DNA of 64,000 nucleotides, from assembly GCF_018219815.1 (NCBI RefSeq), contig NZ_JADMKU010000009.1, positions 96,351 through 160,350 of the forward strand, in the 5' to 3' direction. Position numbers and translations under genes: made by a program. Below the pieces are notes generated by a model, which saw nothing but the letters and a program-made list of their open reading frames with translations, did no database searches and had not been told where the DNA came from. The stretch's first letter is position 1; the number at the start of each line of letters is the position of its first letter. Below are positions 61,823 through 64,000 of this stretch, one piece after another. The DNA comes from Thalassovita aquimarina (GTDB lineage Bacteria; Pseudomonadota; Alphaproteobacteria; Rhodobacterales; Rhodobacteraceae).

Positions 61823-63088
61823 ATGATTCAGATTCTGTCCAGCGCCTGGCCCCTGTTTTTGGGATTGATGCTGCTGATGGTCGGCAACGGCCTTCAGGGC
61901 ACGCTGCTTGGCGTGCGCGGTCAGATCGAAGGGTTTTCCACCTTCGAGATGTCGATCGTGATGTCGGCCTATTTCGTCGGCTTCCTGGGCGGATCGCGGA
62001 TGGCGCCGGAAATGATCCGGCGGGTCGGCCATGTGCGGGTCTTCGCGGCGCTGGCCTCGCTGATCTCCGCTGTGCTGATCCTGTACCCGACCTTTGCCGA
62101 CCCGTGGATCTGGACCGTCGGGCGGGTATTGATCGGGTTCTGTTTTTCCGGCGTGTATGTCACCGCGGAAAGCTGGCTCAACAATGCCGCGACCAATGAA
62201 AACCGGGGCAAGGCGCTGTCGCTCTACATGATCGTGCAGATGATCGGCATCATCACGGCTCAGGCGCTGTTGCTGACCGCCGATCCGTCGGGTTTCGTGC
62301 TGTTCGTGATCCCGTCGGTATTGGTTTCGATTTCCTTCGCGCCGATCCTGTTGTCAGTCAATCCGACACCCGCCTTCGACACCACCGCCCCGATGAGCCT
62401 GAAGCAACTGATGGACATTTCTCCCTTGGGCTGCGTCGGCATGTTCCTGATGGGCGGGGTGTTTGCCGCGCAATTCGGCATGGCGGCGGTTTACGGCACC
62501 GAGGCCGGGCTGAGCCTGGGCGAGATTTCCACCTTCGTGGCGACCTTCTATGTCGGCGCCGTGTTGCTTCAATATCCGCTGGGGCTGATGTCGGACCGGA
62601 TGGACCGGCGCTTGCTGATCGGCATCGTCGCGGCGATCGGCGGCGCCGGCGGGGTGCTGGGAATGATGCTGGGCGGCAATTTCACTCTGCTGCTGGTATC
62701 TGCCTTCGTGATCGGCGGCGCCTCGAATCCGCTCTATTCGCTGTTGGTGGCCTATACCAACGATTTCCTGGATGCCGATGACATGGCCGCGGCCTCGGGC
62801 GGGTTGGTCTTCATCAACGGGGTGGGGGCGATTTCGGGGCCGCTGATCACCGGTTACGTCATGGGCGCGGTTGGGCCGCAGGGTTATTTCGCGATCATCG
62901 CCATCCTGCTGGTCGCGGTGGCGCTGTACGCGGGTTACAGGATGACGCAACGGCCGGCGATTCCGTCCGAAGACACGACGGCCTATACCCCCGTCATGCA
63001 GTCCGCGACCTCGGTCGCGGTGGAGTTTGCGCGGGAATACGCCATTGATAGCGCTAGCGATGATGAAGAAGAGGGCAGCGCGAGCTAA
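61823..63088 (+). CDS. MFS transporter, YcaD-like
   Basis: 421 residues with about 12 membrane helices. MGNGLQGTLLGVRGQIEGF-like start (LLMVGNGLQGTLLGVRGQIE), the loop FLGGSRMAPEMIRRVGHVRV and the mid-protein YPLGLMSDRMDRRLL place it in the YcaD-like branch. Substrate unknown. GAGGGTG ribosome site; 91 bp after queA. Confidence 0.9.
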   Translation: MIQILSSAWPLFLGLMLLMVGNGLQGTLLGVRGQIEGFSTFEMSIVMSAYFVGFLGGSRMAPEMIRRVGHVRVFAALASLISAVLILYPTFADPWIWTVGRVLIGFCFSGVYVTAESWLNNAATNENRGKALSLYMIVQMIGIITAQALLLTADPSGFVLFVIPSVLVSISFAPILLSVNPTPAFDTTAPMSLKQLMDISPLGCVGMFLMGGVFAAQFGMAAVYGTEAGLSLGEISTFVATFYVGAVLLQYPLGLMSDRMDRRLLIGIVAAIGGAGGVLGMMLGGNFTLLLVSAFVIGGASNPLYSLLVAYTNDFLDADDMAAASGGLVFINGVGAISGPLITGYVMGAVGPQGYFAIIAILLVAVALYAGYRMTQRPAIPSEDTTAYTPVMQSATSVAVEFAREYAIDSASDDEEEGSAS

Positions 63089-63185
63089 TACTACGTGATT
63101 GTTGCAATTATTTACTGTTATTCTGTCTGAATCTGACTGTAACATTTTCATGTAAGTGTTTGCCAAAGGCGTTAGGAGGCAGCCA

Positions 63186-63761
63186 ATGGTGAGAGCAGAG
63201 GAAGTATTGTCTTTCTGGCTGGACGAAGTTGGGCCGTCCGGGTGGTATGCGACCGACGAGAAGATCGATAACACGATCCGGGATCGGTTCGGGGCGGCTT
63301 GGAAAGCGGCCTGCGACGGCGCCTATTCGCTGTGGCTGACCTATCCTTCCGGCGCGCTGGCCTACATCATCCTGATGGATCAGTTCCCGCGTAATATGTT
63401 TCGTGGTCAGGCCGAGGCCTTTGCCAGCGATGCCGCCGCGATGGCGGCAGCGAAGAACGCGATCGATCACAAGTGGGACATGAAGATCGACGAACCGGCG
63501 CGGCAGTTTTTCTACATGCCGCTGATGCACTCGGAAAACCTGTGCGATCAGGAACGATGCGTGCGGCTGATGTGCGAACGGATGCCGGAAACCGGGGCAG
63601 CGAACCTTATCCATGCCAAGGCGCATCGCGATGTGATCCGTGAATTCGGCCGCTTCCCGTACCGGAATCAGGCGCTGCACCGTCACGACACGGCGCATGA
63701 AACCGAATTCCTGGCCGCGGGCGGTTATGGCAGCAAGGTCCGGCAATTGCAAAACGGCTGA
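63186..63761 (+). CDS. DUF924 family protein
   Basis: 191 residues starting MVRAEEVLSFWLDEVGPSGW with a full AGGAGG box; MDQFPRNMFRGQAEAFASDA and FFYMPLMHSENLCDQE are DUF924 signatures, an all-helical, TPR-like family of unknown function. The C-terminus has FGRFPYRNQALHRHDTAHET, also family-typical. Stands between the MFS gene and lpd. Confidence 0.93.
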   Translation: MVRAEEVLSFWLDEVGPSGWYATDEKIDNTIRDRFGAAWKAACDGAYSLWLTYPSGALAYIILMDQFPRNMFRGQAEAFASDAAAMAAAKNAIDHKWDMKIDEPARQFFYMPLMHSENLCDQERCVRLMCERMPETGAANLIHAKAHRDVIREFGRFPYRNQALHRHDTAHETEFLAAGGYGSKVRQLQNG

Positions 63762-63860
63762 ACCTGTGCGGTTACCGGAATTTTAAACCACTGTATTCCA
63801 GTGGCTTATCTCTGTTTGGCCTGTGAAAGCGCGCAGAAGCGCGCGGTACTCGTTGATGTC

Positions 63861-64000
<140 letters not shown>

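Overview
The window is high-GC DNA from an alphaproteobacterium, almost certainly a marine Rhodobacterales/Roseobacter-group species. Evidence for this: a relic of the Rhodobacter-type gene transfer agent (GTA) cluster; E1-beta of pyruvate dehydrogenase carrying its own lipoyl domain; adjacent carboxynorspermidine synthase and decarboxylase genes; a Hint-domain protein; DUF3179, DUF455 and DUF924 proteins; a LuxR/LuxI quorum-sensing pair; and a dispersed family of double-hairpin intergenic repeats. No plasmid, phage, IS or CRISPR features are seen, so it reads as core chromosome.

Layout. 1-2.7 kb: partial hypothetical gene, then glnB-glnA (nitrogen control and glutamine synthesis, minus strand). 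2.8-5 kb: NAD(P)H-hydrate repair enzyme carrying an in-frame copy of the dispersed repeat, and a Hint protein. 5.1-7.2 kb: tRNA-Leu(UAG), trigger factor, DUF1330 protein. 7.2-8.9 kb: luxR-luxI with a long hairpin that masks the luxI ribosome binding site. 9.2-10.4 kb: rpsF-rpsR-rplI. 11.3-16.2 kb: fatty-acid synthesis fabD-fabG-acpP-fabF followed by mltG. 16.3-20 kb: secreted MORN-repeat protein and the two carboxynorspermidine genes. 20.2-23 kb: GTA remnant (terS, frameshifted terL fused by an internal deletion to the end of gene 15). 23.6-26.9 kb: cysE, a LysR regulator, cysK. 27-31.3 kb: DUF1772 gene and pdhABC. 31.5-37.9 kb: ftsB, acyl-CoA dehydrogenase, acetyltransferase, fba, pgk and two cyclophilins. 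38-46.7 kb: DUF3179, aminotransferase, cysS with a cysteine-rich leader peptide, citramalate synthase, isoprenoid-synthase-like protein, MFS transporter. 46.8-52 kb: cobalamin genes cobB-cobA and, divergently, cbiD-cobK-glycosylase-esterase. 52.4-57.3 kb: HNH nuclease, NYN protein on a lower-GC patch, bactofilin and M23 peptidase, DUF455, Bcp. 57.4-64 kb: AsmA-like giant, queA, MFS, DUF924 and the start of lpd.

How genes fit together. pdhABC and lpd supply the parts of the pyruvate dehydrogenase complex from two loci; both promoters carry the same dyad, TAGTTT-N6-AAACTA, close to the start codon, suggesting one regulator sets the whole complex. cysE, cysK and cysS make and use cysteine; a 14-codon ORF with three Cys codons and switchable hairpins precedes cysS, which looks like a cysteine-sensing attenuator. 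The fab genes, acpP and mltG form an envelope-building block.

The signals most worth following are the cysS leader, the shared pdh/lpd operator, the luxI mRNA hairpin, the GTA deletion fusion, and the composite repeat family including its in-frame insertion in a coding region. All functional claims are from reading sequence and family knowledge; no database search was run.
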